DNA from: Chlamydiia bacterium
GTDB lineage: Bacteria > Chlamydiota > Chlamydiia > Chlamydiales > JACKPQ01
Direction of reading: 5' to 3'
Assembly (NCBI GenBank): GCA_030433395.1
Contig: JAUILX010000048.1
Coordinates: 1-7,177, forward strand
Length of the DNA stretch: 7,177 nt
A program made the position numbers and the translations under genes. Positions 1 through 5,199 of this stretch are shown here, in pieces. Every line of letters starts with the position of its first letter. Within the stretch, counting starts at the first letter, position 1. The notes beneath the pieces are model-generated. The model worked only from the letters and a program-made list of their open reading frames with translations, searched no databases and was not told the DNA's origin.

Positions 1-13
1 TTAAGAACTGATG

Positions 14-223
14 TTACGAAGTTTCCATTCTAAAAAGTGTACTTGCAAAACAATCTTTGCGGCATCGAATAACTGTGATTTCTTTTTCTTCTAGGCCCGG
101 TGTTTTTGATATTTCTGTGTTTACCCTGATGCAGAACTCTTTGCACGATTCTTCTCTGGAAGGGGGCTCGGGCTGCTTTTCATGGTTGGATTGCTTGGGT
201 ACATTAGATGGTATTGACGCCAT
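14..223 (-). CDS. Small twin-CX3C protein, second copy (69 aa, unknown function)
   Basis: I do not recognise a named family. The ATG at 223-221 has a good Shine-Dalgarno stretch (AAAGGA) six bases upstream, and TAA ends the gene at 16-14. The first 25 residues are polar and rich in Pro, Ser, Glu and Lys, probably disordered, with no signal peptide or membrane segment. The rest carries four cysteines in two CX3C pairs, C27/C31 (CKEFC) and C54/C58 (CRKDC), separated by 22 residues. That spacing suits two helices stapled by two disulfides, or a four-Cys metal site. It resembles the neighbour at 330-539: same length, CX2(Y/F)C first pair, then V, I and P at nearly the same offsets, then the second CX3C and a late Phe. 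It is probably co-transcribed with that gene (106-base gap). Its reality rests on the ribosome-binding site and this paralogy; function is open. Confidence 0.72.
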   Translation of the reverse strand: MASIPSNVPKQSNHEKQPEPPSREESCKEFCIRVNTEISKTPGLEEKEITVIRCRKDCFASTLFRMETS

Positions 224-227
224 GTGC

Positions 228-258
228 TTTCCTTTGTTAAGTCATTCACTGACAAAGG
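228..258 (-). promoter_or_regulatory. Hairpin covering the ribosome-binding site of the second twin-CX3C gene
   Basis: On the minus strand CCTTTGT (258-252) is complementary to ACAAAGG (237-231), a perfect 7-bp stem with a 14-base loop. The 3' arm contains most of the AAAGGA Shine-Dalgarno sequence of the gene starting at 223. Folding would hide the site, so translation may depend on unfolding, on ribosomes arriving from the gene upstream, or on a factor. The pairing is seen directly; its regulatory role is inferred. Confidence 0.4.
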
Positions 259-303
259 GTAGTTGCTTATTCTAGTTCCTGTCAATCTATAATTTTTTTC
301 AGA

Positions 304-326
304 AAGCCGGACGTGTTATCCGGTTT
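304..326 (-). terminator. Weak hairpin between the two small genes
   Basis: CCGGA (307-311) and TCCGG (319-323) form a perfect 5-bp stem around a 7-base loop, just after the stop codon at 330. On the minus-strand transcript it is followed by CTTTCT and then a run of A, so the U-tract is poor. On the plus strand the stem would extend to 8 bp with one G-U pair, also with a weak tail. It could be a partial terminator or a processing site between the two small genes. I would not rely on it to separate them into two transcripts. Confidence 0.3.
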
Positions 327-329
327 ATC

Positions 330-539
330 TCAATGCATATCATGCCATTTGACAAATTTTTGCCAAGATTTACAGCGTTCATTACAAGCCCCAGAAAATT
401 CACTCATAGCAATTGGGGATACCCTTGCTATTTTTTCCCAGACCTCATCGCAATATGGCTGACAAGGTCTATACTCAGGTGTTCTTGAGCAGTATTTGTC
501 AATCAAATCTTGAGTTGTTTTATTTGCCTCTGTAGACAT
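330..539 (-). CDS. Small twin-CX3C protein, first copy, under a TPP riboswitch (69 aa)
   Basis: No family is recognised. I choose the ATG at 539-537 because a full GGAGG lies six bases upstream (550-546). A longer reading from TTG at 581 would add 14 residues and has a weaker AAGGA site. The stop is TGA at 332-330. The protein is hydrophilic with no signal peptide or membrane span. Cysteines are C17, C26, C30, C52 and C56, giving CQPYC and CNERC pairs 21 residues apart plus one extra Cys. Aromatic residues (W34, F48, W59, F62, W65) could pack a small helical hairpin. The pattern is shared with the gene at 14-223. CX3C-Xn-CX3C is known in mitochondrial small Tim chaperones and plant alpha-hairpinins; here it may only be convergence. 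The riboswitch at 546-720 ends on this gene's ribosome-binding site, so it is probably switched off when TPP is plentiful. Function is unknown. Confidence 0.75.
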   Translation of the reverse strand: MSTEANKTTQDLIDKYCSRTPEYRPCQPYCDEVWEKIARVSPIAMSEFSGACNERCKSWQKFVKWHDMH

Positions 540-545
540 AAGCGT

Positions 546-615
546 CCTCCAATTTTTTAAAGTGCTATTGGAAGAAAACAATTTTGTGTTTCCTTTTCAT
601 GTTCACCGAAAAGGA
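546..615 (-). promoter_or_regulatory. Riboswitch expression platform with Shine-Dalgarno sequestration
   Basis: Three overlapping stems can be drawn on the minus strand. Stem a pairs TCCTTTT (615-609) with AAAAGGA (597-591). Stem b pairs AAGGAAAC (595-588) with GTTTTCTT (579-572), one G-U. Stem c pairs CTTCCAAT (574-567) with ATTGGAGG (553-546), one U-G, and buries the whole GGAGG. Stem b excludes both a and c. In addition CGGTGAACA (608-600), the loop of a, is perfectly complementary to TGTTCACCG (720-712), which contains the 5' strand of aptamer stem P1. With TPP bound, P1 forms, leaving a and c free to form, so the gene is off. Without TPP, the 712-720/600-608 pairing opens a, favours b, frees GGAGG, and the gene is on. 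Pairings are seen; the switching order is inferred. Confidence 0.6.
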
Positions 616-623
616 CTAAGACT

Positions 624-720
624 TTCACACTCCCTACGCTAGTACAATCTAGATCAGGTAGTAAGGGTTAAACAAAGTATTTGTTTTTTCAGCCCATATT
701 TTGGGCACCCCCGGTGAACA
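624..720 (-). ncRNA. TPP riboswitch aptamer (THI element)
   Basis: The minus strand has the signatures of the TPP-sensing aptamer in order: GGGGGTGCCC (712-703), GGGCTGA (695-689), ACCC (668-665), ACCTGATC (659-652) and TAGCGTAGGGA (641-631). The expected helices can be drawn: P1 TTCAC (718-714) with GTGAA (628-624); P2 GGGT (710-707) with ACCC (668-665); P3 GCCCA (706-702) with TGGGC (696-692); an optional P3a, AAACAAA (686-680) with TTTGTTT (676-670); P4 from 661-658 with 637-634; and P5 CTAG (652-649) with CTAG (642-639). The usual CUGAGA in the junction after P3 reads CUGAAA here (692-687). The class binds thiamin pyrophosphate and normally shuts off thiamin synthesis or uptake genes. Here the next gene downstream is a small Cys-rich protein instead. 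Confidence 0.9.
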
Positions 721-725
721 AACGC

Positions 726-755
726 AGCATATCAGTAATGATTGCTTTGTGTCTA
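726..755 (-). promoter_or_regulatory. Sigma70-like promoter for the riboswitch transcript
   Basis: On the minus strand TAGACA (755-750) matches the -35 consensus at five of six positions. TATGCT (731-726) matches the -10 at four of six, with an 18-base spacer. The predicted start, about seven bases beyond the -10, is near 719-720, exactly where the riboswitch 5' arm begins. This position is the main reason to believe it. It would give the small genes their own transcript, separate from the glutamate dehydrogenase gene ending at 763. I saw no convincing terminator for that gene, so read-through may add to expression. Confidence 0.45.
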
Positions 756-762
756 GATACAA

Positions 763-3700
763 TTAAAGTTGGCGTTTGAGGGCGGGATCGTTTGTGATGA
801 GGGGCAGAACATCGACGATGGAGGGACTCCATTGGATGCCGCGGGAGTAGACCATTTTTGAGGCGATGAAGCAGGCTATGATCGCTTTTTTGTGGCCATG
901 GGGTATGTCGTTAAAGATACGGTCTTTAAAATTTTTGACTAAGAATGGGGGGCAGTAGCTTAGCAGGCTGTGATTGAGGGGGTCATCTTCGGTGATGTCG
1001 TGGTTTTCTAGGTAGTCGAGAAGCTCATAGGTGTAGCCGTTGATGTGCTCAGAGATGAGCTCTGATAGGTCGGTTAGGTAAACGCCGGTTTTTGCGTAGG
1101 TTTTTAGAAGAAGTTGCGCTTCATCACGTGCTGTTTCGCAAATGATGGCAAGCACTTGTTTCATGTACGCATCTTTGTGTTTGAGAAATTCTTCTTGGCT
1201 CATGATAAGACCTGCAAGGACTTCAAATGATGAGCAGATCACCCCGCCTTTATTTGCAGAGCTGTCTTTGATGATGATCACTCCGCGCTCTTCTAGGGCG
1301 CGGCGGGCAGCTGGTGTTAGGTAGAGATTGGCGCCTTCAACGATGGCTCTAGAGGACGGGTGGCCTGTTTCATCGAGAAATTCTTCAAAGTTAGTTTCAT
1401 TCAAAGTTCGGGGGCGGCCGCCGCCGGGAACAAAAATGTCGGATTTGGCTTGGTGAACGTTGTAGCGAAGAAGGTGGTTCATTTCAGAGCCGGAGAGCCA
1501 ATCTTCGACGAGTTTTTTTCCTTCTTTGCGGTAGCAAAGGGTTTGTGTGGAATAGGCTGTTTGCTCCCTTCTTTGTTGGGTATCTAGAAGAAAGCCACCT
1601 TCATGTAAAAGTTTAGGAGGGTAGTGATTGATGGGGAGCTGGTCGTGGAAAAGTTGGGCGAGTGTATCAAGGTCTAAACCTTCAGGATCGTAAATGGTGC
1701 CAGATACATCGATGAGCGCTACGAGTTGTGCTGTTTTTTTGTATTTTTTGTGGAGGTTAAGAATCATGTTGCCTGCAACATCACCGTCAGGCCCACCCGT
1801 GATTTTTATGGTAAAAGGCTCGCGGTTGGGATCAATCCCTAAAAAGCGTAAAACCTCTTCGACATAAACGGCGACGCCAAGCGATGTAACGCCATACTCT
1901 TTATGATTGATACCAGCTGTGGGTTTACTAGAGATGAAGGCCGCTCCTGGTTTGTAGCCGCAGCGTAGGGAAAAGTCTGAGATCCAATCGATCATGATGT
2001 TGTGCATGTTTTCATCAGGTCCAAGATAGATGTATTCTGGTTTTTTGTAGTAGTCGACAATGTGTTTTGCACGGAGTAGACCATCGGGCTCGCAATTGAC
2101 AAGAGAAAGGAGTGAGTGCACGTAAGCGCGCTGGCTTTGGTAGAGATATTGCAGTTTGGCATCTTTGACAAATTCTTTGATACAGTTTGTGATTTCTTCA
2201 TCACTGATTCCAGCTAGCTTGAGCTCTTTTTGATAAATGTCAGCTTCAACTTGCAATTGACCTGTAGGCTCTAAAAAGATAACGCCTTTTGATCCGCCCT
2301 CCGGGATATCTTTGTTTTTCTTTTGCTGTGTATAGGCAAGGTTGTAGCACTCAGAAAAAACGTAGTTGCGCTCGACCACCATTTGCTCGAATTTTTTTGG
2401 AAAAACAGTGCGCAGACCTCCGCGTGAAAGGTCTTTAAAGCGAATATGAAATCCTACAAAATGCATTCCCTTCATAAAGAAGATCGCGTAAGGGAGCTCA
2501 GGAAAGCGCTCTTTGTAATCAAAAGGAACGTGCTCTAGGTATTTGGGATCGAGACGGAAGCAAAGCGCATCTTTGTTGTTGCGGTAGAAATTTGTCTTGA
2601 GTGTGTGATCAACAAAATGCATGGCGCATCTGAGCACATTTTTACGGCGGATATCGTTCACTTCATGACCTGTATCGAGCTCATTAACGGCTTCTAAAAA
2701 GGCATTGCGGATTTTGTCTGCTTTTTTCTCGCTATGATTTTCTGGATGGAATTTGGCTTCAAAGATTTCACAAATGGCAACGGTTAGCTCTGGATGGCGG
2801 CAAAGCGCTTCTTCGATATGGCTAAGTGAGTAAAGGTTAAGGTCTGCATGAACAAGAGTCTGGTGAACAAAACTGACCATAGACCTAATGAGGTTGCCCA
2901 AGTTACCACGTACCATTTCTGTATCGACAAAGGTCGATTCTATGCGGTCGTTGCGGTCAAAATATTTTAAGGTAGCAAGCTCTTGCAAGAAATCGTTGAT
3001 ATTAGCAGCCTCCCAAGCTGCCCTTCCATCAGCTCCATGCAGGCCAAGCGACATCACGAGAATGCTTTTTTTAGTGTAGGGATCAACATAGGTTGCATTG
3101 ACTCTTTTCAACGTTAAATTATGGCGGTGAATCATTTTTACAAGGCGGTATAAAAACCGATGTTTTGGGGTATTGCGCCAGGCAAAAACAATTTGTAGTG
3201 AGGGGATTTCGTTTCCTTGATGCCAGTCCTCGTTATAGCGTGCCTCGTATTGACACAAATCACGCGTGCGAGCTCTAAAGAACATATCTAAAGCAAGGGC
3301 AAGGCGCTCAAGTGTCATTGAACGGACAAAGGGAGCGCTGATGTGGGTCAAGAAGTGGTCGAGCATCTCAGGAGTAACATCGGCGTTGCGTGGAGCAATC
3401 AAATCAAAAAGCTCTTTTTTTTGCTTTGAGCTTAAGACTTCATTGGCTGGCTCTTCTGTAACCGTGATTTCGCTAAAATGTAGGTGTGCAATGCGCAGTT
3501 TTTCTTTCGCTCCTTCGACAGGAGGGGGTGTGTCAGAAATGAATGTGCGGTAATTTTTAATGCCGTACATATTATAGTGTTTGATAATATTGAGATCGGC
3601 ATCGGAGCTATCTAGTGTTAAGACGATGGCGCTGTTTTTTAAAAAGATTTGGGAATAGTAGTTTTGTAGGTGGAAGCCCATGAGACTGTGTGAGATGAGC

Positions 3701-3852
3701 ATGAGCTCTTCTTGCTCAATTTCTTCAAAGAAGCTTGGGGGCATATGCTTTTCGAGCCAGCGGTAGTTTTTCTCAAACTGCTCACTCTCAAAGGTGATCG
3801 CCTCTTGTAGTTGAGCATCACTTAATTTACCCGGTTTTTTATCAAATTTCAT
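763..3852 (-). CDS. NAD-specific glutamate dehydrogenase, large (about 115 kDa) type
   Basis: This cytoplasmic enzyme converts L-glutamate and NAD+ to 2-oxoglutarate, ammonium and NADH, feeding amino-acid carbon into the TCA cycle. At 1029 residues it fits the 115-kDa class (like yeast Gdh2), not the 50-kDa hexameric or 180-kDa bacterial classes. Residues 1 to about 430 form the long N-terminal extension. The catalytic part includes KDLSRGGLRT (473-482), IPEGGSKG (516-523; K522 is probably an active-site lysine), LGPDEN (610-615), the dinucleotide-binding stretch TGGPDGDVAGN (685-695), VEGANLYLTP (838-847) and SSANKGGVICSS (864-875). The frame is intact to TAA at 765-763. The ATG at 3852-3850 has AAGGG six bases upstream. 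The gene lies 32 bases below the DUF4143 gene and probably has its own promoter. A large NAD-type enzyme suggests a catabolic role, burning host-derived glutamate. The family is secure; the subclass label is by length and memory. Confidence 0.93.
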   Translation of the reverse strand: MKFDKKPGKLSDAQLQEAITFESEQFEKNYRWLEKHMPPSFFEEIEQEELMLISHSLMGFHLQNYYSQIFLKNSAIVLTLDSSDADLNIIKHYNMYGIKNYRTFISDTPPPVEGAKEKLRIAHLHFSEITVTEEPANEVLSSKQKKELFDLIAPRNADVTPEMLDHFLTHISAPFVRSMTLERLALALDMFFRARTRDLCQYEARYNEDWHQGNEIPSLQIVFAWRNTPKHRFLYRLVKMIHRHNLTLKRVNATYVDPYTKKSILVMSLGLHGADGRAAWEAANINDFLQELATLKYFDRNDRIESTFVDTEMVRGNLGNLIRSMVSFVHQTLVHADLNLYSLSHIEEALCRHPELTVAICEIFEAKFHPENHSEKKADKIRNAFLEAVNELDTGHEVNDIRRKNVLRCAMHFVDHTLKTNFYRNNKDALCFRLDPKYLEHVPFDYKERFPELPYAIFFMKGMHFVGFHIRFKDLSRGGLRTVFPKKFEQMVVERNYVFSECYNLAYTQQKKNKDIPEGGSKGVIFLEPTGQLQVEADIYQKELKLAGISDEEITNCIKEFVKDAKLQYLYQSQRAYVHSLLSLVNCEPDGLLRAKHIVDYYKKPEYIYLGPDENMHNIMIDWISDFSLRCGYKPGAAFISSKPTAGINHKEYGVTSLGVAVYVEEVLRFLGIDPNREPFTIKITGGPDGDVAGNMILNLHKKYKKTAQLVALIDVSGTIYDPEGLDLDTLAQLFHDQLPINHYPPKLLHEGGFLLDTQQRREQTAYSTQTLCYRKEGKKLVEDWLSGSEMNHLLRYNVHQAKSDIFVPGGGRPRTLNETNFEEFLDETGHPSSRAIVEGANLYLTPAARRALEERGVIIIKDSSANKGGVICSSFEVLAGLIMSQEEFLKHKDAYMKQVLAIICETARDEAQLLLKTYAKTGVYLTDLSELISEHINGYTYELLDYLENHDITEDDPLNHSLLSYCPPFLVKNFKDRIFNDIPHGHKKAIIACFIASKMVYSRGIQWSPSIVDVLPLITNDPALKRQL

Positions 3853-3875
3853 AATTAACCCTTAAAGTTAATTAT
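3851..3875 (-). promoter_or_regulatory. Small hairpin at the start of the glutamate dehydrogenase gene
   Basis: ATAATTAAC (minus 3875-3867) and GTTAATTAT (3859-3851) are perfect 9-bp complements around the loop TTTAAGG (3866-3860). The loop exposes most of the AAGGG ribosome-binding site while the 3' arm runs into the start codon. The stem is almost all A-T and so weak. It also overlaps a possible -10 box (3876-3871), so it could instead be a DNA-level operator half-site. No regulator can be named. Confidence 0.35.
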
Positions 3876-3899
3876 ATTATATAATTAATATTGCCACAA
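3871..3899 (-). promoter_or_regulatory. Possible sigma70-like promoter for glutamate dehydrogenase
   Basis: On the minus strand a perfect TATAAT (3876-3871) lies 17 bases after TTGTGG (3899-3894), which shares only the TTG of the -35 consensus. A second TATAAT overlaps at 3881-3876. The first gives a start near 3864, leaving a leader of about a dozen bases that just holds the ribosome-binding site. The -35 falls inside the last codons of the DUF4143 gene. The region is very A-T rich, so a chance match is possible. Confidence 0.35.
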
Positions 3900-5117
3900 T
3901 GATTGTATAGGTAATGCGATAAGATTTGGGCCAAAAGAAAGCGCCTTATCTCCAGTGTAGAGGACGATGCCCCTTTTAAAGCGAGGTCCTATATCTTTGG
4001 CAAATGATGAAATCGTTTTAAAAAAGTCGGTTTTAATTGTTGAAGTCGACTTTATTTCTATTGCAACGATTTGCTTTTGTGGGCCTTCAATTACAAGATC
4101 GATTTCATTTCCAATATGGTCTCGGTAAAAATATAGATCGTATTGCAACTCACTGTAGGATAATTGCTTTTGCAACTCGACAACGATGAAGTTTTCGATA
4201 AGCTTTCCTAAAAGCTCGCCAGGCACATTTGTATTGCTTGATGAGAGATGCAACAGATGGCACAAGATGCCCGTATCATTAAAATAGACTTTTGGTGATT
4301 TTATCAGACGTTTGCCTCGATTGGCAAGCCATGGCCTTAATAGGTGAATGGTGAATAGCGTTTGCATGTATTGAAAATAGCGAGTCAAGGTAGATCGTGG
4401 AATATTGCAGGCGTTTGCAAGTGTAGCATAATTAAGTAGATCTCCTGGCCTTGTTGCCAAAAGCTCTAGTAGGTGAGGAAGCTCATGAAGCTTTTCAATC
4501 TGCGCTAAATCTCGGACGTCTTTATCTAAAATCGTTTGTAGATAACTGTTACACCATAGACTACGTGACTCGTTATCGGCAAGTGTTTGCATTGTCGGAA
4601 AACCACCGACGCGTATTTTTTGAAATAGTTCTTCATTTAGAAGAGGAGGCATGTCGAGAAAGGGGAGATCGTCAGCAAAAATAGCCTGAAGAAAGTTTTC
4701 TTTGTGATTCATGAGTTCTCCCTGAGATAGGGGCCACAAATGCTGGATAACCATTCGCCCTGCGAGGGAATCTCCTAGATTGGGAAGCATTAGAGGATTG
4801 GCTGATCCAGTTAGCAAGAACATACTTGGTTTGCGATTGCTGTCGATTGTGAGTTTCATGGGTAGAAATAGCTCAGGCGTTCGCTGCACCTCATCTAAAA
4901 TAAGCGGGGGAGGGTTAAACTTAAAAAATTGAGAGGGGTCTGTTCTAGCTGATTGCAGTAAGGAGAGATCGTCAAAAGAGAGGTAGCGAAACGCATTTTG
5001 ATCTCTAATGGATTGCACAAGAGTTGTTTTGCCACATTGCCGACTCCCTAAAATTAGAGTAGCAGGGCTAAATTTTAGAGATTTATGAATTTTACTTTCT
5101 AGGTATCGCTTATACAT
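3885..5117 (-). CDS. AAA-family ATPase with DUF4143 C-terminal domain
   Basis: A 410-residue protein of the AAA_14/DUF4143 group, common and often multi-copy in bacteria and archaea but of poorly known role. The N-terminal ATPase has Walker A GSRQCGKTT (24-32), Walker B LILDEVQ (72-78), a sensor-1-like LLTGSAN (101-107) and GDSLAGRM (115-122). The middle carries GGFP (171-174) and a likely winged-helix-like stretch (about 205-270). The C-terminal part has KVYFNDTGIL (276-285), NEIDLVIE (337-344) and AIEIKS (352-357). D340, E354 and K356 match a PD-(D/E)XK nuclease-like core. There is no Shine-Dalgarno sequence, and a TAA codon lies in frame just two codons above the ATG at 5117-5115. Together with the promoter at 5125-5153 this suggests a leaderless message. 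The gene appears complete. By eye it is more A-T rich than its flanks, and it stands alone between metabolic genes, so acquisition by transfer is plausible but unproven. Confidence 0.88.
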   Translation of the reverse strand: MYKRYLESKIHKSLKFSPATLILGSRQCGKTTLVQSIRDQNAFRYLSFDDLSLLQSARTDPSQFFKFNPPPLILDEVQRTPELFLPMKLTIDSNRKPSMFLLTGSANPLMLPNLGDSLAGRMVIQHLWPLSQGELMNHKENFLQAIFADDLPFLDMPPLLNEELFQKIRVGGFPTMQTLADNESRSLWCNSYLQTILDKDVRDLAQIEKLHELPHLLELLATRPGDLLNYATLANACNIPRSTLTRYFQYMQTLFTIHLLRPWLANRGKRLIKSPKVYFNDTGILCHLLHLSSSNTNVPGELLGKLIENFIVVELQKQLSYSELQYDLYFYRDHIGNEIDLVIEGPQKQIVAIEIKSTSTIKTDFFKTISSFAKDIGPRFKRGIVLYTGDKALSFGPNLIALPIQSLWQY

Positions 5118-5189
5118 AATTTACATTATGCCCACTTGGTGGACATATTTCAACCATTGAGTGGGCATAATGTAAATTATTGTGTAAGC
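5108..5189. repeat. Large palindrome between the ATPase genes, with three GTGGRCATA motifs
   Basis: The 21-base arms at 5116-5136 and 5160-5180 are exact reverse complements. Beyond a short bulge, GCTTA (5108-5112) and TAAGC (5185-5189) extend the match. Inside, TGGTGG (5137-5142) and CCATTG (5154-5159) pair with three G-U wobbles if transcribed rightward, giving 27 continuous pairs with an 11-base loop; leftward the same positions are A-C mismatches. A nine-base motif occurs three times: inverted as TATGCCCAC (5127-5135), then GTGGACATA (5139-5147) and GTGGGCATA (5161-5169). The first two form a tight palindrome with a 3-base centre. The structure fills almost the whole gap downstream of the metal ATPase and overlaps the first codons of the DUF4143 gene. 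It may be an operator, a palindromic mobile repeat, or an attenuator. There is no U-tract for a standard terminator. Confidence 0.85.
5125..5153 (-). promoter_or_regulatory. Sigma70-like promoter of the DUF4143 gene with embedded operator-like palindrome
   Basis: On the minus strand TTGAAA (5153-5148) and CATAAT (5130-5125) each match consensus at five of six positions, with the ideal 17-base spacer. The predicted start at about 5118-5117 coincides with the ATG at 5117, fitting the missing ribosome-binding site. The palindrome TATG-n-CCAC/GTGG-n-CATA (5127-5147) fills the spacer and enters the -10, so a dimer bound there would block RNA polymerase. That is the classic geometry of a repressor operator. 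Who binds it is unknown. Confidence 0.5.
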
Positions 5190-5199
5190 ACTTGTTTTA

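Noticed and set aside
57..275. Plus-strand open frames (for example 57-275, 3266-3553, 4451-4684, 6275-6538)
   Set aside because: They lie opposite well-supported minus-strand genes, lack recognisable motifs and have the look of antisense shadows.
280..285. Perfect minus-strand TTGACA as a -35 box for the second small gene
   Set aside because: No acceptable -10 lies 16 to 18 bases downstream; the nearest TAGAAT is only five bases away.
540..581. TTG start at 581 adding 14 residues to the first small protein
   Set aside because: The ATG at 539 has a full GGAGG at ideal spacing and that same GGAGG is the element captured by the riboswitch stem. The extra residues also have no counterpart in the paralogue.
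565..600. Eleven-codon open frame from ATG at 600 (MKRKHKIVFFQ) as a leader peptide
   Set aside because: It lies inside the riboswitch switching stems, has no proper ribosome-binding site, and has no run of regulatory codons. Chance is the simpler reading.
692..706. GCCCA/TGGGC hairpin next to a T run (684-689) as an intrinsic terminator
   Set aside because: The T run precedes the hairpin on the plus strand and reads as A on the minus transcript, so it cannot serve as a U-tract in either direction. It is helix P3 of the TPP aptamer.
5108..5189. The large palindrome as a simple rho-independent terminator for the metal ATPase
   Set aside because: The stem is A-T rich at its base, no U-tract follows it on the minus strand, and it overlaps the promoter and first codons of the next gene. 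Attenuation is possible but standard termination is not supported.
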